DNA of 64,000 bases from JANNYA01 sp031422315 (GTDB lineage Bacteria; Pseudomonadota; Gammaproteobacteria; Xanthomonadales; SZUA-5). Below, one piece after another: positions 52,097 to 62,019 of this stretch. The notes under the pieces were generated by a model. The model made no database searches, had not been told where the DNA came from, and was given only the letters and a program-made list of their open reading frames with translations. Positions within the stretch are counted from its first letter, which is position 1, and every line of letters begins with the position of its first letter. The translations under genes were made by a program, and so were the position numbers. The stretch covers positions 1-64,000 of the forward strand of contig JANOQN010000077.1 of NCBI GenBank assembly GCA_031422315.1, in the 5' to 3' direction.

Positions 52097-55000
52097 TTGC
52101 GCCAACAGCTGCGTTCGCCACTGCTGTGGCTACTTGCTGCGCTGTTTGCGCAAATGGCGTTTGGCGCTGTGGCGACCGATGCCGTGCAGATTGGCGGTGC
52201 TATAGGCAACGTTTATCGCAACGCGCCGATCGTTGTGATCCAGTTTTTGACCATCTTCACGCTATTTGGCCTGCTGATTTGCGGCATTTTCGTGTCACAC
52301 GCGTTACTACGCGATTTTGATGCGGGCACCAGCGATTTGCTGTTTGCCAATCCGATTAAAAAGCGCGATTTCTTGATTGGCCGATTCTGTGCGGCGCTCG
52401 TTGCTTGCATGGTCATCTACTTGGTCATCGCCTTCGCCATTTTCATCGCGCAGTTCATGCCGTGGATTGAACCGGTGCGCTTAGGCGCGGTGCGCTTGAT
52501 GCCATATGTGTTTGGCCTGTGCGTGATGGTCATTCCAAATGTACTGTTTACCTGCGCTTTGCTGACGCTAATGGCGGTGACAACGCGCAGCGTGCTCTGG
52601 GTCTATGTCGGGATTCTGGGCTTTTTGCTGCTGTATGCGGTGGGTACCGTTTTGGCGCGCGATCTCGATAATGTGTGGCTGGTTGTTTTGGCCGATCCTT
52701 TTGGAATGCGCGCGCTGAGCCGCACGGTGCGCTATTGGTCTGCCGCTGACCGCAACGTGCTAATTCCCGCATTATCAGGCTATTTGTTGGCCAATCGGCT
52801 GCTGTGGATGGCGCTATCGCTGATCATTGCAGGCCTTGCATTTAAGCTGTTTAAAACCGAGCGCGCCGGAACCGGGCGCGGCTGGTTTAAAGCAAAAACG
52901 AGTCAAAATTTAGCGGCTGCAGGCAGTGCCAAGGTTGCTCAAATTGCGGGCAAGACGGCGGTTTTAGCACTGCCACAATTTCGGGCGCAAACCGCGTGGC
53001 TGCAATGCTGGGCTCAGCTCAAATTTGACGCGTGGGGTATTGTAAAAAGCGCGCCGTTTATTGTGATGCTGCTGTTTGGCTTGATCAATTTTGTGCCGAG
53101 CGCACTGTTGGCGCAAACGATGTATGACACCTCAATCTACCCGGTGACGTCGCAAATGTTGAGTGCTTTAGCGAGTGCTTACAGCTGGCTGTTGTTGATT
53201 ATTGCGATGTTTTACGCAGGCGAATTGGTTTGGAAAGAGCGCCAAGCAAAGCTCAGCGACGTCATTGATGCCATGCCAACACCGAATTGGGCGCCGCTAC
53301 TTGCCAAGCTCGGCGCGCTGCTGCTGGTTGTAGCCTGCTTTCAAATTTTGGGGGCCATGACCGGCATGCTGATGCAAGCGGTGCAGGGCTATTTCCAATT
53401 TGAGCCGCTGCTGTACCTGAAAGGGATTTCGCTGAGCGCAATCTACTTTGTGTTGATTGCCGGTTTGGCACTCGCGATACAGGTGTATGCCAACAACAAA
53501 TTCATCGGCTACGGCGCTATGATTTTGCTGCTGATTTTCCAGCTCGTCGCTAGCACGCTCGACTTTACGCACAACCTGTATCAATACGCGCTAAGCCCAG
53601 AAGCTACCTATTCCGACATGAATGGCTACGGACACTTTCTTCCCGCAAAGCTCTATTTCAGCGCGTACTGGGGCTTAGTTTTGACCTGTTTATTGCTGCT
53701 TGCATCCGCGTTTTGGCTACGCGGCACCAGCAACAGCTTTGAAGAGCGCGCAAAGCTTGCCAAAGCGCGTTTACGCGGCGGCTTAGGCTATGCCTTGGGC
53801 ATCAGCGTGTTAAGTACCGTGGCGTTGGGCAGTTTTATTTTTTGGAACACCAATATCCGCAACACCTTTAGATCGCCGAGTCAGCAGCTGGATTTACAAG
53901 CGCGCTACGAACGTGAATTCAAGAAGTACGCAAGCTTGCCACAGCCGAAAATCATGGCGATTGATATCGACGTCGATTTGCGGCCCGAAACGCAATCCAT
54001 GCGCGCCACGGGCACCTATCGCATACGTAACCCGCACGCCGCTGCACTGACTGAAGTCCATATCCAGCTGGACGATGACAAAGCGCTAACGCATATCGAT
54101 TTCGCCAGCGCGAATGATGTTGGCGCAACCTTGGGTTTGCACGATATGGATATCGGTTATCGGATTTACAAGCTAAATCAGCCATTGCAGCCTGGCGCCG
54201 AGCGCGATTTACACTTTTCGATTGAACTTAAACCAAGTGGCTTTGGCAACACGATGGCGCAGACGCAAATCGTGGAAAACGGCAGCTTTGTCAACAGCCG
54301 CATATTCCCGTCGTTCGGCTACTCGAACCGCTTTGAAATTGAGGATCGCTCTGCGCGCCGAGAGCGAAAATTGGGCGAGCCTGAGCGCATGCCCAAACTG
54401 GAAGACACCGCAGCGCGGGCAAATACCTATTTAGGCGATGATGCCGATTGGATCGATTTCAAAACTACGATTTGCACTGCGCCCGATCAAATCGCGCTGG
54501 CGCCGGGCTATTTAAAAGCGGATGTCATCAAGGGTGGCCGGCGCTGCTTTAGCTACGAGATGGATCAGCCCATGCTGAACTTTTTTGCCTATTTGTCGGC
54601 GCGCTGGCAAGTTAAAAAAGCGCAGTACAAATCGCTAATCACCCACAAAACCATTCCACTTGAAGTCTATTTCGATCCCAAACACCCGTACAACGTCGAT
54701 CGCATGCTCGATTCGATGAAAAAGTCTTTAAGCTATTTCGAGGCCAATTTTTCCCCGTATCAGCACAGCCAAGCGCGGATTTTGGAGTTCCCAGGCTACG
54801 CCAGTTTCGCGCAAGCGTTTGCCAATACGATTCCGTATTCTGAAAGCATTGGCTTCATTGCTGATGTGCGTGACGAGACAGCGATTGACTACGTGTTTTA
54901 CGTGACCGCGCATGAAATTGCGCATCAGTGGTGGGCGCATCAAGTGATAGGTGCCAACGTGCAGGGCGCGACCATGCTGTCAGAATCACTTGCGCAGTAT

Positions 55001-55690
55001 TCCGCGCTAATGGTGATGGAGAAAGAGTACGGCAAAGCGAAAATGCGCAAATTTTTAAAGTACGAGCTGGATCGCTACTTGGCTGAGCGCGGCAGCGAAA
55101 TTTTAGAGGAGCAGCCGCTTTACAAAAATGAAAACCAGTCTTACATCCACTACCGCAAAGGCTCGCTGGTGTTTTATCGCCTGCGCGACGATATGGGCGA
55201 AGCGGCGTTGAACCGTGCATTGGCAAAATTCATTGCTGCAAAAGCATTTCAAACCGCACCTTACACCACCTCAGCTGAGTTGATTAGCTTCCTGCGTGCT
55301 GAAGCCAATCAAGAAACGCAGCAGCTCATCACGGATTTGTTTGAGAAAATAAGCTTCTACGACAATCGTGTCGAGCAAGCGAGCGCGGTCAAACAAGCGA
55401 ACGGCCAATACCTAGTCACCATCAAAACCCACGCGGAAAAACGCTACGCCGATGGCACGGGGAAAGAGACGCCCGGCGTAATGCAGGATTTCATTGAAGT
55501 CGGTGTTTATGCAGGCAGCGGCAAAAATACACACACGCTTTATTTAAAGCGCGAGCACGTCACCACCAGCAATCCTGAGTTCACCGTGCTAGTCGATGAA
55601 ATGCCGACCGAAGCCGGATTTGATCCAGATAACAAACTGATTGATCGCGTCAGCGTGGATAATCGCAAATCGATGAGCATTGTGGATTGA
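52097..55690 (+). CDS. ABC permease / M1-type aminopeptidase fusion
   Basis: 1197 residues as an open frame. The first 580 or so hold about a dozen membrane helices of an ABC-2-type permease. The rest is an extracytoplasmic M1-like peptidase with a beta N-domain (about 620-780) and the zinc site HEIAHQWW (His939, Glu940, His943) followed by the Glu in SESLAQY. Similar fusions are encoded beside ABC ATPases in several Proteobacteria. The frame opens at a TTG with no ribosome site. The true start is almost certainly the ATG at 52071, which is out of frame by one base (see the separate entry), so the gene is either frameshifted or carries a sequencing error. Catalytic residues are intact. Confidence 0.88.
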   Translation: MRQQLRSPLLWLLAALFAQMAFGAVATDAVQIGGAIGNVYRNAPIVVIQFLTIFTLFGLLICGIFVSHALLRDFDAGTSDLLFANPIKKRDFLIGRFCAALVACMVIYLVIAFAIFIAQFMPWIEPVRLGAVRLMPYVFGLCVMVIPNVLFTCALLTLMAVTTRSVLWVYVGILGFLLLYAVGTVLARDLDNVWLVVLADPFGMRALSRTVRYWSAADRNVLIPALSGYLLANRLLWMALSLIIAGLAFKLFKTERAGTGRGWFKAKTSQNLAAAGSAKVAQIAGKTAVLALPQFRAQTAWLQCWAQLKFDAWGIVKSAPFIVMLLFGLINFVPSALLAQTMYDTSIYPVTSQMLSALASAYSWLLLIIAMFYAGELVWKERQAKLSDVIDAMPTPNWAPLLAKLGALLLVVACFQILGAMTGMLMQAVQGYFQFEPLLYLKGISLSAIYFVLIAGLALAIQVYANNKFIGYGAMILLLIFQLVASTLDFTHNLYQYALSPEATYSDMNGYGHFLPAKLYFSAYWGLVLTCLLLLASAFWLRGTSNSFEERAKLAKARLRGGLGYALGISVLSTVALGSFIFWNTNIRNTFRSPSQQLDLQARYEREFKKYASLPQPKIMAIDIDVDLRPETQSMRATGTYRIRNPHAAALTEVHIQLDDDKALTHIDFASANDVGATLGLHDMDIGYRIYKLNQPLQPGAERDLHFSIELKPSGFGNTMAQTQIVENGSFVNSRIFPSFGYSNRFEIEDRSARRERKLGEPERMPKLEDTAARANTYLGDDADWIDFKTTICTAPDQIALAPGYLKADVIKGGRRCFSYEMDQPMLNFFAYLSARWQVKKAQYKSLITHKTIPLEVYFDPKHPYNVDRMLDSMKKSLSYFEANFSPYQHSQARILEFPGYASFAQAFANTIPYSESIGFIADVRDETAIDYVFYVTAHEIAHQWWAHQVIGANVQGATMLSESLAQYSALMVMEKEYGKAKMRKFLKYELDRYLAERGSEILEEQPLYKNENQSYIHYRKGSLVFYRLRDDMGEAALNRALAKFIAAKAFQTAPYTTSAELISFLRAEANQETQQLITDLFEKISFYDNRVEQASAVKQANGQYLVTIKTHAEKRYADGTGKETPGVMQDFIEVGVYAGSGKNTHTLYLKREHVTTSNPEFTVLVDEMPTEAGFDPDNKLIDRVSVDNRKSMSIVD

Positions 55691-55760
55691 TGGATAAAAA
55701 CCCAGTTGCCACGCGACAACTTCAGGCACAATTGCAACGACGATCTAACTGGACTTTCCG

Positions 55761-58031
55761 ATGCGCCCAATCACCTTAGCTGCCTGCCTCATTGCTGCTG
55801 GACTTCCCTTGTTATCTAGCGCCCAAGCGCTGCGCGAACTCGGCGAAGAATCCCAAATTCAAGCCCGCGTAGATTGGTTTTATGGACCCAGGCTGCAAGC
55901 TGCGGAACCTGAGCAGGCGGCTAGACTCAGATCAATTGAGGCGGAAAAACTAGTCGCACAGCGGCGCGTTCCAATGCGGGAAAGCTTATCGCAGCCATGG
56001 AGCGCGCTAGGCCCATCACCCATGACTATGCTGAGCTGGCAAATGGGCAACGTAGCCGGGCGCGTATCCGCGCTAGCGGTTGATCCTCGAAGCGACAACA
56101 CGCTTTTTTTAGGCACCGCATCAGGCGGGCTTTGGCGCAGTTTTGACGGCGGGGAACAGTGGCGCGAACTGCTCGGCGCGTCCGGCACACAGTCAATTGG
56201 CGCTGTCGCGATTGACCCGAATAACCCTGAGCGCATCTGGGTTGGCACTGGCGAAAAGGGCAGCAATTGCGCCAGCTACTTCGGCATTGGCGCGCTGGTT
56301 TCTGACAACCAAGGCGCCAGTTTTGTGCCGCGCAATGGCAGCAGCAGCGCCGCGCTCAATCTATCGTTTATCAACGCCATTGCGATTGCGCCGGGCAACT
56401 CTAACCACGTATTGATTGGCGGCTGGGCATTTTGTGCGCCCGGCACCGGCGTCTCGTCCAATGGCGCGCTGTTTCGCACACTTGACGGCGGTGCAAGCTG
56501 GAGCGAGGTACTCAGCGGGCGTATCAACGATGTGTTTTTTGATGCGGCCGATGCCAACATTGTTTACGCAGCAGTCGGAAGCGCGGGCTATTTCAAAAGC
56601 ACCGATGGCGGGCTTAGCTTCAGCGCGATCAATACCGGAGTTACCCCAGCGGCCCGCATGCGCATTGCCCAATCGCCAACGAACGCGAGCAACCTTTACG
56701 GACTCGATTCCGGCAGCAGGCTGTATCGATCCAGCGATGCCGGTGCTAGCTGGAATACCCTCAGCACAACCGCTTGCGAGGGCCAGTGTACCTATAACCT
56801 AACCATTTCCGCTGACCCGTTTGATGCCAACGAAGCCATGCTAGGCACTATTCGGCACGCGCGCATATCTGGCGGTAATACGCTCAGTGCGCCGATGACA
56901 ACCAATTGGGGCTCGGCTCAGCTGGTGCATCAAGACACCCAAGTCATTGTGCATTCCAAACGCCAAGCCGGGCGCTTTTGGGTTGGTACCGATGGCGGAC
57001 TGTGGCGAACCGATAACGCTGGCTTAAGCTATGCAAACCTCAACAACGGCTTGAACATAACCCAGTTTTACGACGTTGCAGTACACCCAAGCGACCCAGG
57101 CAAACTTTGGGGCGGCGCACAGGATAACTCCAGCGAAGTGCGGCTAGGTTCGGGTGCCAATCCAAATCTATGGAACGTCACTTTCGTTTCCGGCGATGGC
57201 TTCATGAATTTGGTCAATCCAAACAACCCGGCCAATGTGTTTCAAACCAGCTATGCCAACAGCAGTTTGCCTGCGCTATATCGCTCGACCAATGGCGGCG
57301 GGGTTGGTCAATTCAGCCGGCTTGGCACTAGCGGAATTACCAGCGGACCGTTCCGCTTTGTGACACCGTTCGCCATCAGCGGCGCGCAGGGCGACTTTCC
57401 AGCGCAGGTATTTACCAGCAGCAATCAGATTTTTCGAGTGGCGGCGGAGCAAACTTCCGCGCAGTGGTCGGCGCTGACCACGCAAGCCTTCGCCAGCAAT
57501 ATCAGCGTTATGCAGCCCACCTGGACGAGCGCAGGCTTGACGCTGTGGGCGGGCTCAGAAACAGGCACGCTGCATCGCTGCGCTGACGTCCGCGCAGCCT
57601 GCAATTGGACGAATATTCCCAGCCCCGATGCGGCGCGCTTTATTAGCGATATTGCGGTCGATACCGCTAACCCCAATCGCATTTTTGTAACTCGCGTAGC
57701 GTTCGTCGAGCCGCGCCTGCTGCGCAGTGTTGATGGCGGCACAACTTTTGCCGCGGCGGGCGCAGGCTTACCGAGCGTGCCTGCGAATTCAGTGGCGCTT
57801 GACCCCGCAAATGGCGAACGCGTGTTTGTAGGCACCGACGTTGGCGTTTTCGTATCCCTTGATGGCGGACTAAACTTCACCGCAGCCGATAGTGGAATGC
57901 CACTTGGCGCTGTGGTGACTGATTTGGAAACCACAGTCAATCCACCTGCGTTGGTAGCCGCAACCTATGGCCGCGGCGCTTGGTTATTGTCGTTAGATCC
58001 GGACACAGTGCTTCGCAATGGCTTTGAATAG
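55761..58031 (+). CDS. Exported BNR/sortilin-type beta-propeller protein with FxxGFE-like tail
   Basis: 756 residues, signal peptide about 1-22 (LIAAGLPLLSSAQA). A short helical segment precedes many BNR/Asp-box repeats (SFDGGEQW, TLDGGASW, STDGGLSF, SSDAGASW, SVDGGTTF, SLDGGLNF) with LxVGTxxGGLW strands, forming one or two sortilin-like propellers. Typical of large secreted proteins with adhesive or glycan-related roles; no sialidase catalytic set is evident. It ends TVLRNGFE, related to the tails of two other exoproteins here. The gene starts 70 bases after the permease gene and may be part of the same unit. Confidence 0.83.
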   Translation: MRPITLAACLIAAGLPLLSSAQALRELGEESQIQARVDWFYGPRLQAAEPEQAARLRSIEAEKLVAQRRVPMRESLSQPWSALGPSPMTMLSWQMGNVAGRVSALAVDPRSDNTLFLGTASGGLWRSFDGGEQWRELLGASGTQSIGAVAIDPNNPERIWVGTGEKGSNCASYFGIGALVSDNQGASFVPRNGSSSAALNLSFINAIAIAPGNSNHVLIGGWAFCAPGTGVSSNGALFRTLDGGASWSEVLSGRINDVFFDAADANIVYAAVGSAGYFKSTDGGLSFSAINTGVTPAARMRIAQSPTNASNLYGLDSGSRLYRSSDAGASWNTLSTTACEGQCTYNLTISADPFDANEAMLGTIRHARISGGNTLSAPMTTNWGSAQLVHQDTQVIVHSKRQAGRFWVGTDGGLWRTDNAGLSYANLNNGLNITQFYDVAVHPSDPGKLWGGAQDNSSEVRLGSGANPNLWNVTFVSGDGFMNLVNPNNPANVFQTSYANSSLPALYRSTNGGGVGQFSRLGTSGITSGPFRFVTPFAISGAQGDFPAQVFTSSNQIFRVAAEQTSAQWSALTTQAFASNISVMQPTWTSAGLTLWAGSETGTLHRCADVRAACNWTNIPSPDAARFISDIAVDTANPNRIFVTRVAFVEPRLLRSVDGGTTFAAAGAGLPSVPANSVALDPANGERVFVGTDVGVFVSLDGGLNFTAADSGMPLGAVVTDLETTVNPPALVAATYGRGAWLLSLDPDTVLRNGFE

Positions 58032-58349
58032 GTCGGAGATTAAAGTCACCCTTGCCGAAACCCCAGCACCAACACCAGCGAAGAAATAACGCACTGCAAA
58101 AATAGTTTAGATAGATTGGCTTTCATCGGCGGGCTCCTGGTTTACTGTGTCAGTTTGCACAGCAGTGCTGACAAAGCGCGTCAAAGTTCCGGATCACATC
58201 AGTCGAATTTGGGCAAAAACTCGGGCAGCCGCTGAAGTTATTCGCTGATATACGGCGAGAAAAAAAGTGCCTAGCCGTTCGATTTAGGGTGTCCATACGC
58301 CAGCGTATGGAGTAGACTTCGGCTTCCTTTTATCCCTTCGAGGCTTACT
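58032..58349. other. Intergenic region upstream of the beta-oxidation operon
   Basis: 318 bases. Besides a 26-codon minus-strand frame with a good ribosome site (separate entry), it contains a short inverted repeat CCATACGC-cag-CGTATGG around 58293-58310, just upstream of the operon. FadR/PsrA-type operators are of this size, but I cannot assign it. Confidence 0.4.
58046..58126 (-). CDS. Candidate 26-residue hydrophobic small protein
   Basis: ATG at 58126, preceded after seven bases by AGGAG, encodes MKANLSKLF then a hydrophobic run (VISSLVLVLGF) and stops at TGA. The basic start, single hydrophobic segment and strong ribosome site fit a small membrane protein. There is no recognised family, and chance is not excluded. 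Confidence 0.35.
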   Translation of the reverse strand: MKANLSKLFLQCVISSLVLVLGFRQG

Positions 58350-60722
58350 TTGACTCAATTTCACGTACGCAAAGTCGCCGTGCTCGGCGCAGGCGTTATG
58401 GGCGCGCAAATCGCGGCGCATCTGATTAACGCAAAAGTACCGGTGGTGCTGTTCGACTTGCCCGCAAAAGAGGGCGATCGCAATGGCATTGTTACTAAAG
58501 CGATCGACAACTTGACCAAGCTTTCCCCTGCCCCGCTTGGCCATAAATCGCTAGCCGCGCAAATCGAACCGGCCAATTTTGATGACCATTTAGAAAAACT
58601 GCGCGATTGCGATTTGATTATCGAAGCAGTCGCCGAGCGAATGGAGATCAAGCACGGCCTGTACGCCAAGATCGCGCCGTTTATAGCAAAGCACGCGGTG
58701 TTCGCCAGCAATACCTCAGGCCTCAGCATTACTGAGCTTTCGCACGGCTTTGATGCGGATTTGAAAGCGCGTTTTTGCGGCGTGCATTTTTTCAATCCGC
58801 CGCGTTACATGTATCTGGTCGAGCTCATTCCAACGCCCGCCACCCAGCCGCACATTTTGGATCAGCTAGAAGTTTTCCTAACGTCGACGCTAGGCAAAGG
58901 TGTGGTTCGTGCAAAAGACACGCCGAATTTCGTCGCGAATCGCATCGGCGTATTTTCTATGCTCGCTACGATGCACCACACACAGGCCTTTAAACTGGGC
59001 TTTGATGAAGTCGACGCGCTAACCGGCCCGCTGATTGGTCGGCCGAAGTCGGCAACCTATCGCACCGCCGATGTAGTCGGGCTAGATACCATGGCGAATG
59101 TGATTCGCACCATGGATAGCAAGCTGCCTAACGATCCTTGGCATAGCTTTTATCAAGCGCCTGCGGTACTCACAGCACTGATTGGTCAAGGTGCGCTGGG
59201 CCAAAAGACTAAAGCCGGATTCTTCAAGAAAGTCGGCGATAAAATCATGGTGCTGGACGCGGCGAAGGCTGACTACAAAACCTCAGAGGCTGAAGCCAGC
59301 ATTGACGCCGAAAGCGCACTGCGGCAAAAAGGCTGGGCCAATAAATTTAAAGCGCTGCGCGATGCGGACGATCCGCAGGCGCAGTTCGTGTGGGCGTGTT
59401 TCCGCGATGTGTTTCACTACGCTGCGTATCATCTAGAAGCAATTGCCGACAATGCGCGCGATCTAGATTTTGCGATTCGCTGGGGTTTTGGCTGGAACGA
59501 AGGCATATTCGAGATTTGGCAGCAGGCGGGCTGGAAACAGGTGGTCGAATGGATTGAAGCCGATATTGCCGCTGGCAAATCCATGTCGAACGCGCCATTG
59601 CCTGCTTGGGTGAAAGATGGCCGCGATGGCGTGCATGATGCCAGCGGCTCGTATGCGCCAGCCGATAAAACCATGCGGGCGCGCAGTGCCCTCGCCGTCT
59701 ATCAAAAGCAGTATTTCCCCGATTCAATTTACACGGAGAATTTCGACGCCAATAAAGGCGAAACAGTTTGGGAAAACGACGGATTACGCGCCTGGACCCA
59801 GGGCGATGGCGTACTGATCGCCAGCTTCAAGTCCAAAGGCAACACCGTCGGCGGCAAGGTGATTGAAGGCGTACACAAGGCCATTGAGTTAGCAGAAGCG
59901 AGCTACAAAGCGCTGGTGATTTGGCAATATAAAGAACCGTTCTCGTTCGGGGCCGATCTATCCGATGCCGTGCCTGCATTAGCTGCTGGCAAGATGGACG
60001 AGTTTGAAGCGATGGTGAAAACCTTCCAAGACACTTCCATGCGCATCAAATACGCGGCGGTGCCTGTGGTATCTGCCGTACGCGGAATGTGTTTTGGCGG
60101 CGGCTGTGAGTTTCAAATGCACTCGGCTGCCACTGTGGCTGCGCTGGAAAGCTACATCGGACTCGTCGAAGCCGGCGTGGGCTTGCTACCTGGCGGCGGC
60201 GGTTGCAAAGAATTGGCGCTGCGATCTGCTAACAATGCGATTGATGGCGATGTATTTACCCAGCTCAAAACCGTGTTCCAAACGCTCGCCATGGCATCAG
60301 TGGGAACCAGCGCAATCGATGCGAAGGAACTGAAATTACTGCGCAGCACGGATAGCATTGTGTTCAACAGCTTTGAGCTACTGCACACTGCAAAGCAAGT
60401 CGCGCTCGGCCTAGCCGCTGCGGGCTATCGCGCGCCGCTACCGGCGAAAGCGATTGCAGTCGCCGGTGATGTCGGCATTGCAACCTTCAAAGCCAGCCTG
60501 ACGAATATGCTGCAAGGCCATTACGTCAGCGAGCACGACGTGGAAGTCGCTACCCGAATCGCTACCGCGCTTTGCGGCGGCGTGATCGAGCGCGGCAGCA
60601 TTGTCGATGAAAAATGGCTGCTGGATGTTGAGCGCAAGAACTTTATCGCACTGGCTTTGCAGCCCAAAACGCAGGCGCGCATCGCGCACACCCTCAGCAC
60701 CGGCAAACCGCTGCGTAACTAA
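58350..60722 (+). CDS. 3-hydroxyacyl-CoA dehydrogenase / enoyl-CoA hydratase (FadN-like order)
   Basis: 790 residues. The N-terminal dehydrogenase has the NAD site VLGAGVMGAQ (residues 11-20) and the catalytic region GVHFFNPPRYMYLVEL, then DTPNFVANRIG. The C-terminal crotonase domain (about 500-720) has MCFGGGCEFQMHS and VEAGVGLLPGGGG, forming the acyl-CoA oxyanion hole. This dehydrogenase-then-hydratase order is that of FadN-type proteins, opposite to E. coli FadB. It performs two middle steps of fatty-acid beta-oxidation and pairs with the thiolase 13 bases downstream. The TTG start is supported by GAGG six bases upstream. Confidence 0.92.
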   Translation: MTQFHVRKVAVLGAGVMGAQIAAHLINAKVPVVLFDLPAKEGDRNGIVTKAIDNLTKLSPAPLGHKSLAAQIEPANFDDHLEKLRDCDLIIEAVAERMEIKHGLYAKIAPFIAKHAVFASNTSGLSITELSHGFDADLKARFCGVHFFNPPRYMYLVELIPTPATQPHILDQLEVFLTSTLGKGVVRAKDTPNFVANRIGVFSMLATMHHTQAFKLGFDEVDALTGPLIGRPKSATYRTADVVGLDTMANVIRTMDSKLPNDPWHSFYQAPAVLTALIGQGALGQKTKAGFFKKVGDKIMVLDAAKADYKTSEAEASIDAESALRQKGWANKFKALRDADDPQAQFVWACFRDVFHYAAYHLEAIADNARDLDFAIRWGFGWNEGIFEIWQQAGWKQVVEWIEADIAAGKSMSNAPLPAWVKDGRDGVHDASGSYAPADKTMRARSALAVYQKQYFPDSIYTENFDANKGETVWENDGLRAWTQGDGVLIASFKSKGNTVGGKVIEGVHKAIELAEASYKALVIWQYKEPFSFGADLSDAVPALAAGKMDEFEAMVKTFQDTSMRIKYAAVPVVSAVRGMCFGGGCEFQMHSAATVAALESYIGLVEAGVGLLPGGGGCKELALRSANNAIDGDVFTQLKTVFQTLAMASVGTSAIDAKELKLLRSTDSIVFNSFELLHTAKQVALGLAAAGYRAPLPAKAIAVAGDVGIATFKASLTNMLQGHYVSEHDVEVATRIATALCGGVIERGSIVDEKWLLDVERKNFIALALQPKTQARIAHTLSTGKPLRN

Positions 60723-60735
60723 TTAGGAAACGACC

Positions 60736-61929
60736 ATGAGCAAACAAATCCAAGACGCCTATATCGTTGCCGCCACCCGCACGGCAGTTGGCAAAGCCCC
60801 ACGCGGCATGTTCCGCAACACACGGCCTGACGACCTACTCGCGCACGCCCTCAAGCAAGCCGTTCTACAAGCAAACGTCGAAGCAAAATACATTGACGAT
60901 GCGATTATCGGCTGCGCCATGCCCGAAGGCGAGCAAGGCATGAACATGGCGCGTATCGCCGTGCTATTGGCCGGTTTACCCAATACGGTCAGTGCGATGA
61001 CCATCAATCGCTTTTGCTCTAGCGGTTCACAAGCGGTCGGCTTAGCAGCGGATCGCATTCGCTTAGGCGAAGCCGATTTAATGCTGGCAGGTGGCGCTGA
61101 ATCCATGTCAATGATTCCGATGATGGGCGGCAAGCCGGCGTTTAATCCGGCGGTATTTACCGATGAAAATATTGCGATTGCTTACGGCATGGGCATTACG
61201 GCAGAAAAAGTGGCCGAACAATGGAAAATCAGCCGCGAAGATCAAGATCAGTTCGCTTTTCAATCGCATATGAAAGCGCTCAAAGCGATTGAAGCCGGTG
61301 AATTCAAGGGTGAAATTTCCCCGTTCACGATTTCGGACAATTACCCTGATATTGCCAGCGGCAAAATCATCACCGATAGCCGCTCACTTGCAACCGATGA
61401 AGGCCCGCGCAAAGACACTTCCTTTGACGGCTTGATGAAACTCAAGCCGGCGTTTCGCGCCAATGGCTCAGTCACCGCCGGCAATAGCTCGCAAATGTCC
61501 GACGGCGCAGGCGCGGTATTGCTTGCATCAGGAAAGGCGGTCAAAGAAATGGGCCTCAAGCCGCTGGCGCGCTGGGTTGGTCATTGCGTTGCGGGCGTGC
61601 CGCCTGAAATTATGGGAATCGGGCCAAAAGAAGCGATTCCGAAGCTGCTCAAGCAAACCGGCGTCAAGTTGGATGACATCGACTGGATCGAACTCAACGA
61701 AGCCTTTGCGGCACAGGCCTTGGCGGTGATGCGTGATTCCGGGCTAAACCCTGAGCGCGTCAATCCACTTGGCGGCGCGATTGCCTTAGGCCACCCGCTC
61801 GGTGCCACCGGCGCCATTCGCACTGCCACGATTGTTCACGCATTGGCGCGCCGTAGTCTGCGCTACGGCATGGTCAGCATGTGTATCGGCACTGGAATGG
61901 GATTTGCGGGATTGATTGAACGCGTTTGA
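60736..61929 (+). CDS. Acetyl-CoA C-acyltransferase (thiolase)
   Basis: 397 residues with all thiolase signatures: active-site Cys94 in RFCSSGSQ, the NEAFAAQ segment, GGAIALGHPLGATGA with the catalytic His, and the second Cys in CIGTGMG. It cleaves 3-ketoacyl-CoA, releasing acetyl-CoA in the last step of beta-oxidation. Co-transcribed with the upstream bifunctional enzyme and followed by a strong terminator. A good ribosome site (AGGAAACG) precedes the ATG. Confidence 0.95.
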   Translation: MSKQIQDAYIVAATRTAVGKAPRGMFRNTRPDDLLAHALKQAVLQANVEAKYIDDAIIGCAMPEGEQGMNMARIAVLLAGLPNTVSAMTINRFCSSGSQAVGLAADRIRLGEADLMLAGGAESMSMIPMMGGKPAFNPAVFTDENIAIAYGMGITAEKVAEQWKISREDQDQFAFQSHMKALKAIEAGEFKGEISPFTISDNYPDIASGKIITDSRSLATDEGPRKDTSFDGLMKLKPAFRANGSVTAGNSSQMSDGAGAVLLASGKAVKEMGLKPLARWVGHCVAGVPPEIMGIGPKEAIPKLLKQTGVKLDDIDWIELNEAFAAQALAVMRDSGLNPERVNPLGGAIALGHPLGATGAIRTATIVHALARRSLRYGMVSMCIGTGMGFAGLIERV

Positions 61930-61945
61930 GCCCATTGTGCTCAGC

Positions 61946-61972
61946 AAAAACCCCGCGAAAGCGGGGTTTTTT
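61946..61972 (+). terminator. Rho-independent terminator of the beta-oxidation operon
   Basis: Stem CCCCGC-gaaa-GCGGGG with a stable GAAA tetraloop, preceded by five A and followed by six T, 16 bases after the thiolase stop. The A and T runs make it possibly bidirectional, also serving the opposing lipoprotein gene. Confidence 0.93.
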
Positions 61973-62019
61973 GTGGGCACTAAAGCGCATCATCACGGTA
62001 GATTTAGCCGCGACACAAA

